From Lineus longissimus (lineage: Eukaryota; Nemertea; Pilidiophora; Heteronemertea; Lineidae), in assembly GCF_910592395.1 (NCBI RefSeq), contig NC_088312.1:12274001-12338000 (forward strand): a DNA stretch of 64,000 nt, written 5' to 3'. The first letter of the stretch is position 1, and every line of letters begins with the position of its first letter. Of this stretch, positions 1 through 10,689 are shown piece after piece. The translations under genes and the position numbers were made by a program. The notes under the pieces were generated by a model, which made no database searches, was not told the origin of the DNA, and worked only from the letters and a program-made list of their open reading frames with translations.

Positions 1-807
1 GGCTCTTTGTTGGGTCGGCTGTTGGTTCGCACGAGAGGTGTTGATGCCGGTTCTATTGGTAGAAGTAGGCTTATTGGAAAATTGTACTCCAATCGCATCA
101 AGGTCGGCTTGCTTTGTGATGCGGACCGACCTACCTTCCAACGTTTCGACCAGGATGGCACCGTCGGCTGTTTTCGTCCGTACGATCTGACGATCCTTTT
201 TGAGGCACCTGCACTGATAGAAGAGTTCGTCATGGATGCCTGTAAGGTCCTCCCTCACGTAAATCCCCCGGGGAAGTTTGTACTTGTTGTAGTAGAAATG
301 GCGTCGTGCATTATAACTAATGAATCGGACAATGATATTGCGGTTTGGATTTCTATGCTTTGGGCCAACTCTGTGGCTTCGACATATTTCTTATAATGTG
401 AAGTTTAGGCCGATTCCATTCGCAAGGTCAACCACGATGGTGTCATTGTCCTCAGCCGGTGTTTCAGGGATGCCAGCGATCCTGAGGTTGTTGAGTCTTG
501 AGCGTTGCTCAAGATCGTCGTTTTGTTGTGCTAAGGGGTCTAGCCTGGCATGGACAGCGGACAAATGTTCATTGATACTGGGAGAAATTACATTCACCTT
601 GAGTTTTTCTATCATGGTGTCGGTCAGGAGAGCTTCTCGCAGGCAAGATTGTACCTCCGTATTTCGTAGGGCGTGGATAAGCGAGTCTGTGAAGAGACTA
701 GACATAGCGTCTTCATCGGGGTTTCCCCGAGGCCGACCGCATTCTCTTCGTTGGTTTCGCTCCACGGACCATTGCGAAATTTGGTTTACTCTCTGATATG
801 AATACAC
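1..807 (-). pseudogene. L1-type LINE ORF1 protein, broken, runs off left edge
   Basis: Read on the minus strand from 807, a frame of 138 codons gives a coiled-coil-like start and the segment EQRSRLNNLRIAGIPE, typical of the ORF1 proteins of L1-like non-LTR elements (RNA-binding chaperone). It stops at about 391. The reading continues in another frame to position 1 as IIVRFISYNARRHFYYNK, then IYVREDLTGIHDELF, which is the RRM/C-terminal part of the same protein. The stop near 391 and the frame change make this copy non-functional. ORF2 would lie left of the window. Family assignment is from motif resemblance only. Confidence 0.7.
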
Positions 808-1042
808 GTAGGCCTATATGGCAAATGCACTGACGATAGTCGGGTTTGTGGGTGGAGCACCCTAGAAAAGTACTATCAGAGTTCGGAATTTGAGAATTTG
901 AGAATAAGTACTCACAATGGACTCCGAAACTGTTTAATTAGTCGTTTGTAATGAAATCCTGGCCACCGGCCCACAGAAAGATGGTAGAATCGGGAAAGAA
1001 AGTCCTACATTTTTAGGTTTGAAGCTTGTTCTGCCATCTTGA

Positions 1043-1345
1043 ATGTTTAATGAGTGGAGTGGAGTGCTTGATGATATGTGTGAATCTGCTGATGAGGACG
1101 AGGACTTTGGAAACCACTTGCAATATAAGCGATTTGCTCCTGATAATTTTACAAGGAGAGAGTTCAAAGAGTTTTTCCGATTCGAAAAAAACACTTTCCT
1201 CGTCTTGCAGAGGCCCTTGCAATGCCTGAATTTATAATAACTGAAAACCGAACCAAAGTAACAGGATCAGAAGCTCTTGCGATCACACTCCGAAGACTAT
1301 GTTATCCGAACAGATACCGAGACCAAAACAGATTTGGGGATGCTT
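1043..1345 (+). pseudogene. PIF/Harbinger-type transposase fragment (nuclease N-terminal part)
   Basis: The plus-strand frame from 1043 encodes an acidic start and FRFEKNTFLVLQ. After a frame change near 1210 it continues as TKVTGSEALAITLRRLCYPN, followed by RYRDQNRFG. This resembles the conserved stretch before the DDE core of Harbinger nucleases, where a G-x-E-A-L-x-x-x-L-R-R-L-x-Y-P-x-R pattern is usual. The catalytic DDE part is absent because other sequence follows at about 1350. The copy is short, frameshifted and dead. The call rests on pattern recognition. Confidence 0.5.
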
Positions 1346-1364
1346 CTCTTAAAATTTCTGTATA

Positions 1365-1798
1365 ATGATAAAAGGAAAGACCAAAACCAGAAAAGTAAAC
1401 TAAGAACATTTAGAGCATTCAAAAACGGTTACATATTTAACCTTATCTTGATACTATTCGAAATAGAACAATCACCTTCAAGCCAAATTCAGACTGAGCA
1501 ATCATGACCTCATGATTGAAAAAGGTAGACATTTATGCAAAAAAATGGAGAATCGATTATGTCCTTTGGATTGTAAATTGGTGGAAGATGAGTTTCATTT
1601 CTTCACTGAGTGTCCAATCAATGCAACCTTAAAAAAGACCTCATTTCAAGTTTAAAATCAAATATCAGCAAAATTTCTCAATCAGATTTTATTTCATTAA
1701 TGTCAAGTTCCGACAAGCAAACTATTATCAAAACTGCCCTCTTTATTAAAAATTCATTTACTATAAGAAAAGAAGCTCTTCAGAAATTTACTTAAAAT
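1365..1798 (+). pseudogene. C-terminal tail of a LINE reverse transcriptase
   Basis: In shifting frames the plus strand encodes SKLRTFRAFKN, then NHDLMIEKGRHLC, then ENRLCPLDCKLVEDEFHFF ending in TECP. This order (R-T-F/Y-R-x-F-K, x-H-x-L-x-I-E-x-G-R, then C-x-x-x-C...EDE-x-H-F...C) is the familiar carboxy-terminal zinc-knuckle tail of LINE ORF2 proteins. The frame then changes inside an A-run near 1630 and continues to a stop near 1795. At least two frameshifts are present, so it is a relic. It directly abuts the Harbinger-like fragment. Confidence 0.6.
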
Positions 1799-1869
1799 AT
1801 ATCATGAATAATTTTTTTGTATTGTATATCCGTATATAGTTGTACCTGTATGTTTGTGTACTGTCCATT

Positions 1870-3430
1870 TTTGGCTCACCGTAGGGGAGTATATATAACA
1901 CCGCTGTGTCCATCGTCCGTCGTCGTATCCTGTTTCAAAACAGTGGCACGTTTCTAAACCGCTGGGGCTATGAACTTGAGACTTTGTACACAGGACCCCC
2001 CAGGTCAGGTGACCTCTGTCAATGGATATCTCTCTTATGATGGACTCGTTTTCGATAAAATGTTGATGGTAGGTTCTCCTAGTAAGGATACATAACGTAT
2101 AATACGGGTTTTTGATTTGACCTAATTTTCAAGGTCACAGAGGTAAAATGGCATAAATTATCCGTTTGAGTGTAACCTCTTGAATTACTTCTACCTAATC
2201 AAAATGTCCAAGGTTGTGTGCTATAGGCTCAATTACTACACACTGAGACCTTCAAATAAAGAGTCGGGTCACGGCAAGTTTCCGTTGATCCCACAGCTCT
2301 CTCGGGCAATTAACTGGAAGCCGTGATGAAGCCCTTTTTGGCTCACCTGTGAGCCTTTTACCATCACGCAGTGTCCGTCGTCATCGTCGTCGTTAGACAT
2401 GGGTGGCACGTTTTGTAACCCCTCGAGCTTTTGAACTCTAACTTGGTACACATGTACCCCTAGGTGACCTCTACTCAGAGACCGAATCGCGGCCTCATAT
2501 GATACACGGTTTTGCCACCATGAGGGGGGGGGCAGAGGCCAAAAATGTAATAATTGTGTTTTCTCCCTTATTACCAGTTTGAAAAATTTGAAAAAAATAT
2601 GTGGGACATTGCATATCCTCTGGGTTTTTGATTTGACCTACTTTTGAAGGTCACGGAGGTCAAAGTTTGTCGGCAGCAATGTCGGTGGTGGCATGTTTCG
2701 TAACCACTTGAGCTAGAGATCTCAAACTTGGTACAAATGTACCCCTGGGTGACCCCTACTCAGAGACCGAATCTTGGCGTAATACAATTCACGGTTTGGC
2801 CAATAGGAGGCCAAACGTTAAAAGTGAAAATATGCGATTACTTGCCTAATACTGGTCCGAAAAATCTTTAAAAAAATATGATAGGCACTTCTTGCACTTG
2901 GGATACCTACTTGCAGTGTTACATCATATATCCTTTGCGTTTCTTTACCTACTTTTCAAGGTCACAAGGTCAAGGTCGTCCAGGGGCACTGCCGTTAGAC
3001 AACAGTGGCACGTTTTGTAACCGATGAAGCTATTGAACTCTAACTTGGTACACATGTACCCCTGGGTGATCGCTCAGAGGACAAATTGCGGTCTCACATG
3101 AGTCACGGTTTGGCCATCAGAGGGCCGAAGGTCATAAATGAAAATATGGGGTTTCTCTCTTATTACTGGTCTGAAAGTGAAAGATTTGAAGAAAAAAATA
3201 TGGTAGGTACTTCTTGCAGTGTGACATCATATATCCTCCGCATTTTTATCAACCTACTTTTCAAGGTCACAAGGTCAAGGTCATCTGATGGGGCACCGAT
3301 GTTAGATAACAGTGGCACAGTTTGTAATTACTTAAGCCAGAGATGTCAAACTTGGTACAAATGTTCTCCTGGGCAATCCCTCTTCAGAGACCGAACTATT
3401 GCATGATGCGATTCACGGTTTCGTGGTCAT
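1870..3430. repeat. Dispersed repeat family, four ~300-bp tandem units with GTCGTC and AGGTCA motifs
   Basis: Four related units recur near 2400, 2687, 3003 and 3309. Each has the landmarks GTGGCACGTTTTGTAACC, then CTTGGTACAAATGTACCCC, then GGTTTGGCCA, then TTTTCAAGGTCACAGAGGTC. The start (TTTTTGGCTCAC, GTCCGTCGTCGT) reappears at about 10,710, and relatives occur at 11 kb and 17.5-19.1 kb. No coding capacity is seen. It looks like a non-autonomous element that expanded locally in tandem. Family name unknown. Confidence 0.7.
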
Positions 3431-3898
3431 TGGCAATTGCTGGTCCGACCATAAAATGATATATACAGCTTTACCAATGTCAGCATCACTGACCCCATAG
3501 CCTTCACTTTGCCACTGGTGAGCACATGGTCCCTGGACCATTTCAGTAATTCAGCTACAAACTGAGCTCAGCTGCAAAACAATGATGGAACGACCAAACT
3601 TCAACGAAAAATATTTACTCTGCACATGATGTACACATTGATTTATCAGGTTACAAATACATATAATATAAATTATATTGATGAAAACGACCTTAGAATT
3701 AAGGCAGATGTGTTGATTAACTGCTAATTGCCAAACATAACAATAATCAAACCACAATTAAGCTGTATGCACTCTCATCTGTTTGCAATTTCTTATAAAA
3801 AAATCCATGATTATGTTGTTATCAATGGCAACATATAGTGTAAATTATTTCTGATGAAGTGACTCAAAAATTGATGTACACCTTGTGAATGTTAGTAA
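3431..3898. other. Unassigned spacer
   Basis: AT-rich sequence between the tandem repeat and the BEL element. I see no convincing ORF, RNA gene or repeat boundary in it. Confidence 0.5.
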
Positions 3899-3903
3899 GG
3901 TTT

Positions 3904-4222
3904 TGAATGGGCTCGTTTTCGAAATAGTTGATAACTAACGATGGTTCATATAAGAGGACTGTATATTCTTCAACATAAAATCATATATATTGCCACTGCA
4001 CAAAAAAACATTCTACACTATGGCACAGCTGGAACTAGACTAACAAATTCTAAACCCAATTAACTATCATATACACAAACGGGTTACACCCAAATCCAGC
4101 AAAAGAATTCAGTTTCATACCTATACACATTAAGAATCAAGGTAACAATTCACTAGCCATTCACTATAAGCTTAACTACTTTTCTAACTAGAGTCAGTCA
4201 ATTCACAATTAAGGCGCGAACA
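3904..4222 (-). repeat. 3' LTR of the BEL/Pao element
   Basis: On the plus strand it starts TGAATGGGCTCG and ends GCGCGAACA. In element orientation it therefore has the usual TG...CA ends. By eye it differs from the other LTR at 5 of 319 positions, three of them in the last 12 bases. Confidence 0.93.
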
Positions 4223-4233
4223 TGCCCCCAGCC
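4223..4233 (-). promoter_or_regulatory. Putative polypurine tract of the BEL element
   Basis: Directly inside the 3' LTR the element strand reads GGCTGGGGGCA. This is a short purine-rich stretch where plus-strand DNA synthesis would be primed. It is assigned by position. Confidence 0.5.
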
Positions 4234-4278
4234 TTGAATGACTAGATCAGTTACATTCAATATCACATCATCTAATTC

Positions 4279-5734
4279 TCAGCTGGCAACAGCAGCGCCA
4301 ACAGGGCACTTAAGTAGACCACTAGCGGTTTTCAAGGTGACCACACGCACAAGTCCGTCCTTGCCAGGATGAACCTGGACAATTCTACCCATAAGCCATT
4401 TCATGGGTGGCAAGCTCGGCTCACGCAATGTGACCAGATCTCCAACAGACAAGTTCTTCTGAGGCCGCGGCCATTTATTCAGTTGCTGCAAAGTGTTCAA
4501 ATATTCTAGAGACCACCTATTCCAGAAATGTTGATGCAACAACTGCAAGTGCTGCCACCTACTTAGTCTATTAACTGGCACATCAGTGAGATCTGGTTCC
4601 GGCAATGCATTAAGCTCAGCAGAGATGAGGAAATGTTTGGAGTGAGGGCCTGGAGATCTGATGGATCTGTGCTCAGTGGACATAGAGGTCGTGAGTTTAA
4701 ACAAGCTTCTATCTGACAGAGAACTGTAGACATCTCCTCGTAGGTCAAACGAGCATTTCCAATGACACGATTCAAGTGATGTTTGAAGCTCTTAATTCCA
4801 GCCTCCCAGAGACCACCAAAGTGACTACCAAGTGGAGGAGAGAATTGCCAACTTATATTCTCTTCAGCCAAAGCTTTTGCCACGGTCTCGTTGTGCGATC
4901 TAGAGTCATACAGTTTCTTCAAGTCGCGCATTTTTCGGTACCCACCGCGAAAATTGCTACCATTGTCACTAAACACTGTCACAGGTTTCCCGCGGCGGGA
5001 AATGAACCTACGGAAGGCCGCCAGAAACACTTCTGTATTGAGGCCACAGACTAGTTCAAGATGCATTGCTTTCACCGCTAAGCATATAAACAATGCAATC
5101 CATGCTTTCTCAGTTCTGCACCCTCGGCCTCTGCCAATCCTAAGCAAGAGGGGGTCAGCGTAGTCAACACAGCACTCAGAGAATACCCTCGCAGGCGTCA
5201 GTCTTTCAGTGGGAATAGGTCCCATTTTCTGATGAATTGCGCGCGTTGTCTGCAACATACTACGCACTGACGCACAAAGTTACGCACCAAGTTTCGCGCA
5301 CCTATTATCCAGTATCTTTGGCGCAAGGAAGCTAGCAGCAGCTGCGGTCCAGCATGCAAGTTGCGCTTATGTTCAGCGTCAATGATCAACATTGTCAACT
5401 TATGCTTAGCTGGTAATAGAATTGGATGTCGTGTCGCGAATTCGAGCGTACTTTCCTGAAGTCTACCTCCAACGCAGAGAACATCCTCACTGTTCAAGAA
5501 GGGGCACAATGCCTGTAAGTTTTTTGAGACCATAGTTTCACCAGCTTTCAGCCTCGCGATGTCCTCACTGAATTCATCACTCTGTGCCTGCTTAATCCAA
5601 AGCTTCAAAGCGCTGTCTAATTCAGCACACGTAAGCGGACCCTTAAGCACATGTTTCCCAGGATCACGTGCCTGTACGTCAGTACGCGCTAATGCGGACA
5701 AGCTTGTACAGAACTGAGTACGGAAACAAGTCAA
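4279..5734 (-). pseudogene. BEL integrase and C-terminal DUF5641-like part of pol
   Basis: Frames 5734-5198, 5267-4563 and 4704-4279 together encode an H-H-C-C zinc region (HLHAG-like, CVVCC), the DDE core (FSDNGSNFRG, and SPPLGSHFGGLWEAGIKS containing the last acidic residue) and a tail with NLSVGDLVTLREP and LMGRIVQVHPGKDG. These are standard for BEL/Pao integrases, which insert the cDNA. At least two frame changes interrupt it near 5200-5270 and 4570-4700, so it is inactive. Confidence 0.88.
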
Positions 5735-6753
5735 AGTTCGCCATCACGCTTGAGACCATTACATGTACATGCGCCGTAGCTGTGTCAATCCTTGTCGATT
5801 TCATTTCACGCTTGGTTTCAACACTGTCACTGACACGATGCAACTCCGGCCAATTTTCAGAGGATTCCGCCAACCAAGCTGGACCATGCCACCACAGATC
5901 GTGAGTGACTAGTTCAGACGCAAGTATACCACGTGACGCTCAATCGCTTGGATTCCCATAGCCAGGACAGAACCTCCATTGCGACGGGTTCATCAAACTC
6001 TGAATTTCGCTGACTCTATTGGCAACGAACGTTTTCCATCTGGTAGGATTCCCGTGGATCCAATCTAAAGTCACAGTCGAGTCCGACCAAGCATGAAGTG
6101 TCACATGAGCCTCAACGCCGTCTGTACCCTATGCAATAATCTAGCTATGAGCAATACTGCACATAGCTCCAACCTCGGCAACGAGATCTGTTTCGTTGGC
6201 GCTACTTTCGTTTTCAAACAGACTAGATTCACTAAGACAGTACCATCCATCTGAAGAGTACGCAAGTACACGACGCCCGCATAGCCTTGTTCGGAAGCAT
6301 CGCCGAATCCATGCAATTGATATTCCACAACCTTGATACCAGTCTTAGGCACAATGCATCGATCCACTTTCAAAGCGTCCAACATTTTCATGTTCGATTT
6401 CCAAAGTAACCATGCGTGCAGCTCAGTGTCTGGCAATACATCATCCCAGTTGAGGCCTAGCAACCACAGTTTCTGAAACATTGCTTTCGCTCACATCACT
6501 GTAGGTGCCAATAATCCCAGTGGATCAAACACCTTATACATGTCTCTGACAGTAACTGGCGCTTTGTCACATTATCAGGGTTCTGGTCTTCACTAGCACC
6601 GAAATCTACTCGGTACAGAAATGAATCAGATGAAGAGTCCCATACAACTCCAAGTGTTTTTCTCACTGGATTGTCCAGTGTCTGTAGGTCCATATCCAAG
6701 ACACCATCATTAGATTTCTGTACAGACTGAATCACAGCAGGGTCATTGCAGAT
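5735..6753 (-). pseudogene. BEL RNase H and RT-connection region of pol
   Basis: Minus-strand pieces 6735-6496 (LGVVWDSSSDSFLYRVDF) and 6481-6101 (HGFGDASEQGYAGVVYLRT, then KQISLPRLELCAVLL) are the connection and RNase H domains found downstream of reverse transcriptase in BEL/Pao pol. GFGDAS carries the first catalytic aspartate. Frame breaks lie near 6740 and 6490, and the rest down to 5735 is also split. Part of the dead polyprotein. Confidence 0.82.
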
Positions 6754-7275
6754 TCATTTTCTAAGCTCAAGGTAAGCACACTCAGTAATACCATCAAGTT
6801 GACATTTCAAACAGGTGGCACTAGCTGTATCCTCTGCCCCAGAAACCACATCATCCATATAGAGATCATTCTCAAGCACAGGTGCTGCAAGAGGGTAATT
6901 GTCCTTTTTATCATGCGCCAATTGCTTTAGCACACGCTGTGCTTGGTGTGGAGATGATGCAACTCCGAAAGTCACAACAGTCATTCGGTAGTCACCGATT
7001 TCATCTGTAGGGCTGTCTCGCCACACAAAACGATGATAGTCCTTATCAGAATCTGCTAACCGAAATTGCCTGTACATCTTGGCAACATCTGCTGAAAGCG
7101 CCATTGGGTGTTTCCTGAATCTCACTAACAGATCAAATAGGTCATCCTGTACTTTCGGCCCAACCATCAAGCGGTCATTCAGTGAGACACCAGTTGATGT
7201 TTTTGCAGATGCATCAAACACAACGCGTAATTTTGTTGTAGTGCTAGAGTCTTTGATTACATAATGATGAGGCAA
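6754..7275 (-). pseudogene. BEL reverse transcriptase core
   Basis: This 173-residue frame holds RT motifs in order: LRVVFDASAKT, LNDRLMVGP, MALSADVAKMYRQ and the catalytic box LYMDDVVSGAED (YMDD). The frame is lost near 6754. Upstream it is separated from the protease by a duplicated stretch (7150-7600). RT copies the element RNA into DNA. Confidence 0.9.
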
Positions 7276-7600
7276 GTAATTTTGTTGTAGTGCTGGAGTC
7301 TTTGATTACATAATGGTGAGGCAAGTAGTACGCTTTGTTTTCACATTCATTGTCAGATACTTTTTCTGCATGGACTGTACTTTCGGCCCAACCATCAAGC
7401 GGTCATTCAGTGAGACACCAGTTGATGTTTTTGCAGATGAATCAAACACAACCCGTAATTTTGTTGTAGTGCTAGAGTCTTTGATTACATAATGGTGAGG
7501 CAAGTAATTTTGTTGTAGTGCAAGAGTCTTTGATTACATAATGGTGAGGCAAGTAGTACGCTTTGTTTTCACATTCATTGTCAGATACTTTTTCTGCATG
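7150..7600 (-). repeat. Internal tandem duplication at the protease-RT junction of the BEL element
   Basis: A segment of about 223 bp (from TGTACTTTCGGCCC to TTTTTCTGCATGG on the plus strand) is present in two tandem copies. Inside each, a shorter ~48-bp piece (TTTTGTTGTAGTGC to GAGGCAAGTA) is doubled again. The start of the RT domain is therefore repeated and the frame broken. Confidence 0.8.
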
Positions 7601-8746
7601 GCCCATTGTAAAATACTCATTGACAACGTCCCTGTATTGCTTTTGTCTTTCCGGAGTACGCATTAATTTCCTTTCCATCTGCAGCAGCCGCGATACTGCC
7701 CTTTCACGACTATGTCCAAGTTCAGGTCCATCTTTGAAAGGGAGTGCTACAAAATATCTACCATCATCATTACGCTTACAAGTCTCTACACAATGCTCCT
7801 CGCACTTCTTTTCCTCTAATGATAGCGCGTTTTGCGGTTCAATGGTTTCAACATCCTTTTTCAAGAGATCATCAGTGTTCGATTCAGATGTGACAAAGTT
7901 ACATATATTCTGCCGAGGCGTACTACAAGCCCTCCCCAACTTGCCAGTCTCTATCCAACCAAACACAGTCTTTTGCACCACAAGATTACCATCAGGACTT
8001 TTCAACATTTCAGCCATTAAAATATTCGGGTAAAGATAGGCGCCAATAAGCATGTCCACAGGCCCAGGCGTACCACAATGCTTGTCAGCTAATGTCAGGC
8101 CTTGTAACTCTGGCCAACCACTAACCACAACCCTTTGTGGAGGTAGATTACCAGTAATCTTGCCCATAACATAAGGTTGGAATACTAAGCCACGCTCCGA
8201 GAGGGTACCAGCTGGTGTCAATTCACACTCAACAATGTCCGAAACAGCACCTTCAGTACAACCACCAATACCACGCACCAGAACTTCACATTTTGCTTTA
8301 ACCCTTTTCAAGCGAGCGCGTTGCACAAAGGCTGACGTAACCAAACTTATCTGCGAACCTGAATCAATCACGGCACAGCATGGTAACTGACCATTAGCAG
8401 CGCGAATCTGAACCAAAGCTGTTGGCAGTAGAGTTTCAGTTCTGTCCTCAGAACTCGCAACGTACACATGAGATGTACCGGAACCGAAAGCCGCACTTTT
8501 CTGCACCTCAGGGTTACCGAAATGTAACACTGGATGGTGTTTTTTACTACAATGGCTACAACTTGCGGGTTTCGGACAATTTACGATATAATGCTTTCGA
8601 GAGAAACAATTCAGGCACAAGCGTAAATCGCACACTTTGTTCTTGTGCTCCTCTGGAGATAATGCCAGAAACTCGTTACATTGCGGTAATCTATGGTCAC
8701 CATTACAGAGAAAGCACTGATCCCGGTTTGAAGACGAGTGCATCAC
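7472..8746 (-). pseudogene. BEL zinc knuckles and DUF1758-type aspartic protease
   Basis: A 424-residue frame begins with three zinc-knuckle-like clusters (CFLCNGDHRLPQC, CLNCFSRKHYIVNC, CSHCSKKHHPVLH). It continues with an aspartic protease containing CAVIDSGSQISLVT (D-S-G active site) and then FGWIETGKLG. The frame enters the duplicated region and ends at 7472. It is in the same frame as gag, separated from it only by a TAG codon at 8777-8779. Confidence 0.85.
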
Positions 8747-8776
8747 ATTCTGCGACCGACTACTCCCATTCGAATG

Positions 8777-9871
8777 CTACGTATCTGATGAGGACCGTTT
8801 GTCCTTTGCTCCTTTCTGCTCCGACAATTCCATCGCGCTAGCAAACTCATTCAAGAATTTTACCATATCCTCGAATCTCTGATTTTTAGCCGTCGAAACA
8901 TGCCGTTCCCATTCCATCCTCGTCTCCCGGTCCAACTTGACTTTCAGCACGTACACCAACCACGAATCGCACGATTCCGTAGGCTCCTTCAGATTACGTA
9001 ACGCTTTAACATTTTCGTATAGTTTTGCGCATAAGTTTCGAATACCATGTGCGTTTTGCGATTGCATCGGAACGAGATTGAACACATTGTGAAAATGAGC
9101 ATCTCTGATTTTGCGCGCATTGTCATACCTCATTTTCAACTGATCGATTGCGATTCCATAATTCTCATCCTTCAAGGTCAAACTCTTGACCAAATTGAAA
9201 GCCTCGCCCTTGAGACAAGACTTCAGATACTGCAGTTTTTGCACTGGTTTCAAGTTCCTACGATCATGCACCGCACAGACGAAAATGTCAAAGAATTCTG
9301 TCCACTCAGTGTAACCGCCACTAAAAGTTCTCAAGTCCAGTTTTGGCAATCTAGCAAAACTGTCAGCATTATCAGCCGATTTTGGTTTGCTAACTATGTC
9401 TTTGAATGTTGCAAGTAACTTACTTTGAGATTCAACCAGTTCTTGTGTGCTCTCCCTTTGTGATTCAACCAGCTCCTTTTGCAACTCAACCAGCTGTTTA
9501 ACCAATGCCATCACTGCCGAATCTGCGGTTTCGGGCACCAATTTCACGTCAGGAGGAAACAAAGTAGTCCTTATTTTCTCGATCATATTCGTAATTTCGG
9601 AACACGTATCTTGAAACGCTCCGTATGACTTATAAATGACCTCCAAGTCCTTTTCCTTAGCTTCTTCAACTAATTCCTCATACAGTTTTTCGTACCGATC
9701 CTCATAGGTCTTTAGTGCTTTGGATTTCTTCTCTAATATTCTCAATGAAACCCTCCTTGGATCTACCTTGTCTAAATTGTAGAGAGCGTTCACTTGGTCA
9801 TAAATCAAGGTCACGTGCTGCTCTAGTGCCATTCTCTTTTTCGCCTGTTTATCCATTTTGTCGAATTTCAC
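8777..9871 (-). CDS. BEL gag-like protein, intact frame
   Basis: A 364-residue open frame starts MKFDKMDKQAKKRMAL. A helical, charged N-terminal half is followed by the gag core RLPKLDLRTFSGGYTEWTEF, characteristic of DUF1759-type gag of BEL/Pao elements, and then LKSCLKGEAFNLVKSL. It would form the capsid of the retrotransposon particle. The frame closes with TAG; the downstream zinc knuckles continue in the same frame. Expression in the host is unknown. Confidence 0.85.
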   Translation of the reverse strand: MKFDKMDKQAKKRMALEQHVTLIYDQVNALYNLDKVDPRRVSLRILEKKSKALKTYEDRYEKLYEELVEEAKEKDLEVIYKSYGAFQDTCSEITNMIEKIRTTLFPPDVKLVPETADSAVMALVKQLVELQKELVESQRESTQELVESQSKLLATFKDIVSKPKSADNADSFARLPKLDLRTFSGGYTEWTEFFDIFVCAVHDRRNLKPVQKLQYLKSCLKGEAFNLVKSLTLKDENYGIAIDQLKMRYDNARKIRDAHFHNVFNLVPMQSQNAHGIRNLCAKLYENVKALRNLKEPTESCDSWLVYVLKVKLDRETRMEWERHVSTAKNQRFEDMVKFLNEFASAMELSEQKGAKDKRSSSDT

Positions 9872-10129
9872 TAAGAGTCATTCTAAACCCAAATCGAAAT
9901 ACCACTAGTACCTTTTCAAGGCTCGAATCATTTCGTTTGGATCAAGACTGAATTCACCACATAAATTCACCATCTATATCGGGTTTCCACAAGTACCCCA
10001 AAGGCTCGAGTCGTTTCAGTCACAAGTCACAAAGTTTCATTCACAAACTATCCAAAGGTTCATGCTATCCAAGGTTCGTTCAATTTGCACTATCCACGTA
10101 TCAAAAGTCGGCACTCTGCACTATTCGCT

Positions 10130-10149
10130 GTATCCGGTCGGAGAGACCA
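10130..10149 (-). promoter_or_regulatory. tRNA primer-binding site of the BEL element
   Basis: Immediately after the 5' LTR the element strand reads TGGTCTCTCCGACCGG, starting with the TGG expected to pair with a tRNA CCA end. The matching tRNA was not identified. Confidence 0.7.
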
Positions 10150-10468
10150 TGAATGGGCTCGTTTTCGAAATAGTTGAAAACTAACGATGGTTCATATAAG
10201 AGGACTGTATATTCTTCAAGATAAAATCATATATATTGCCACTGCACAAAAAAACATTCTACACTATGGCACAGCTGGAACTAGACTAACAAATTCTAAA
10301 CCCAATTAACTATCATATACACAAACGGGTTACACCCAAATCCAGCAAAAGAATTCAGTTTCATACCTATACACATTAAGAATCAAGGTAACAATTCACT
10401 AGCCATTCACTATAAGCTTAACTACTTTTCTAACTAGAGTCAGTCAATTCACAATTTAGGCACAAACA
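10150..10468 (-). repeat. 5' LTR of the BEL/Pao element (promoter-bearing)
   Basis: This 319-bp copy matches 3904-4222 almost exactly and is followed by the second GGTTT target copy. In element orientation it would hold the promoter and the start of R-U5. I cannot place the TATA or start site with confidence. Confidence 0.93.
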
Positions 10469-10689
10469 GGTTTAAGCCAAATTGCGTGTTCAACAATATT
10501 GGCACGGTATACCTCAGACCACTTTGCGCTGTGCCAAAACTGCTTAATTAATGGGAAAATGAACCGTTTTTATGCCCCCGCTAATGCGTAAAGAATTGCG
10601 GAGGCATTATGTTTTACGAATGTCCATCAGCCGTGAGGCGTCAGCCATCTGTAAACTTTTTGTTTCCGCTCATTTTAAGGAGAACGCTT

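Larger units (their letters stand above)
3904..10468 (-). mobile_element. BEL/Pao LTR retrotransposon, complete insertion, coding region broken
   Basis: Two 319-bp direct repeats (3904-4222 and 10150-10468) bound the element. The duplicated target GGTTT lies just outside at 3899-3903 and 10469-10473. Between them, on the minus strand, come gag, CCHC-type knuckles, a DUF1758-type aspartic protease, reverse transcriptase, RNase H, integrase and a DUF5641-type tail, the BEL/Pao order. A tRNA primer site follows the 5' LTR and a G-rich tract precedes the 3' LTR. The pol region carries several frameshifts and a local duplication, so this copy cannot make a full polyprotein. Confidence 0.95.
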
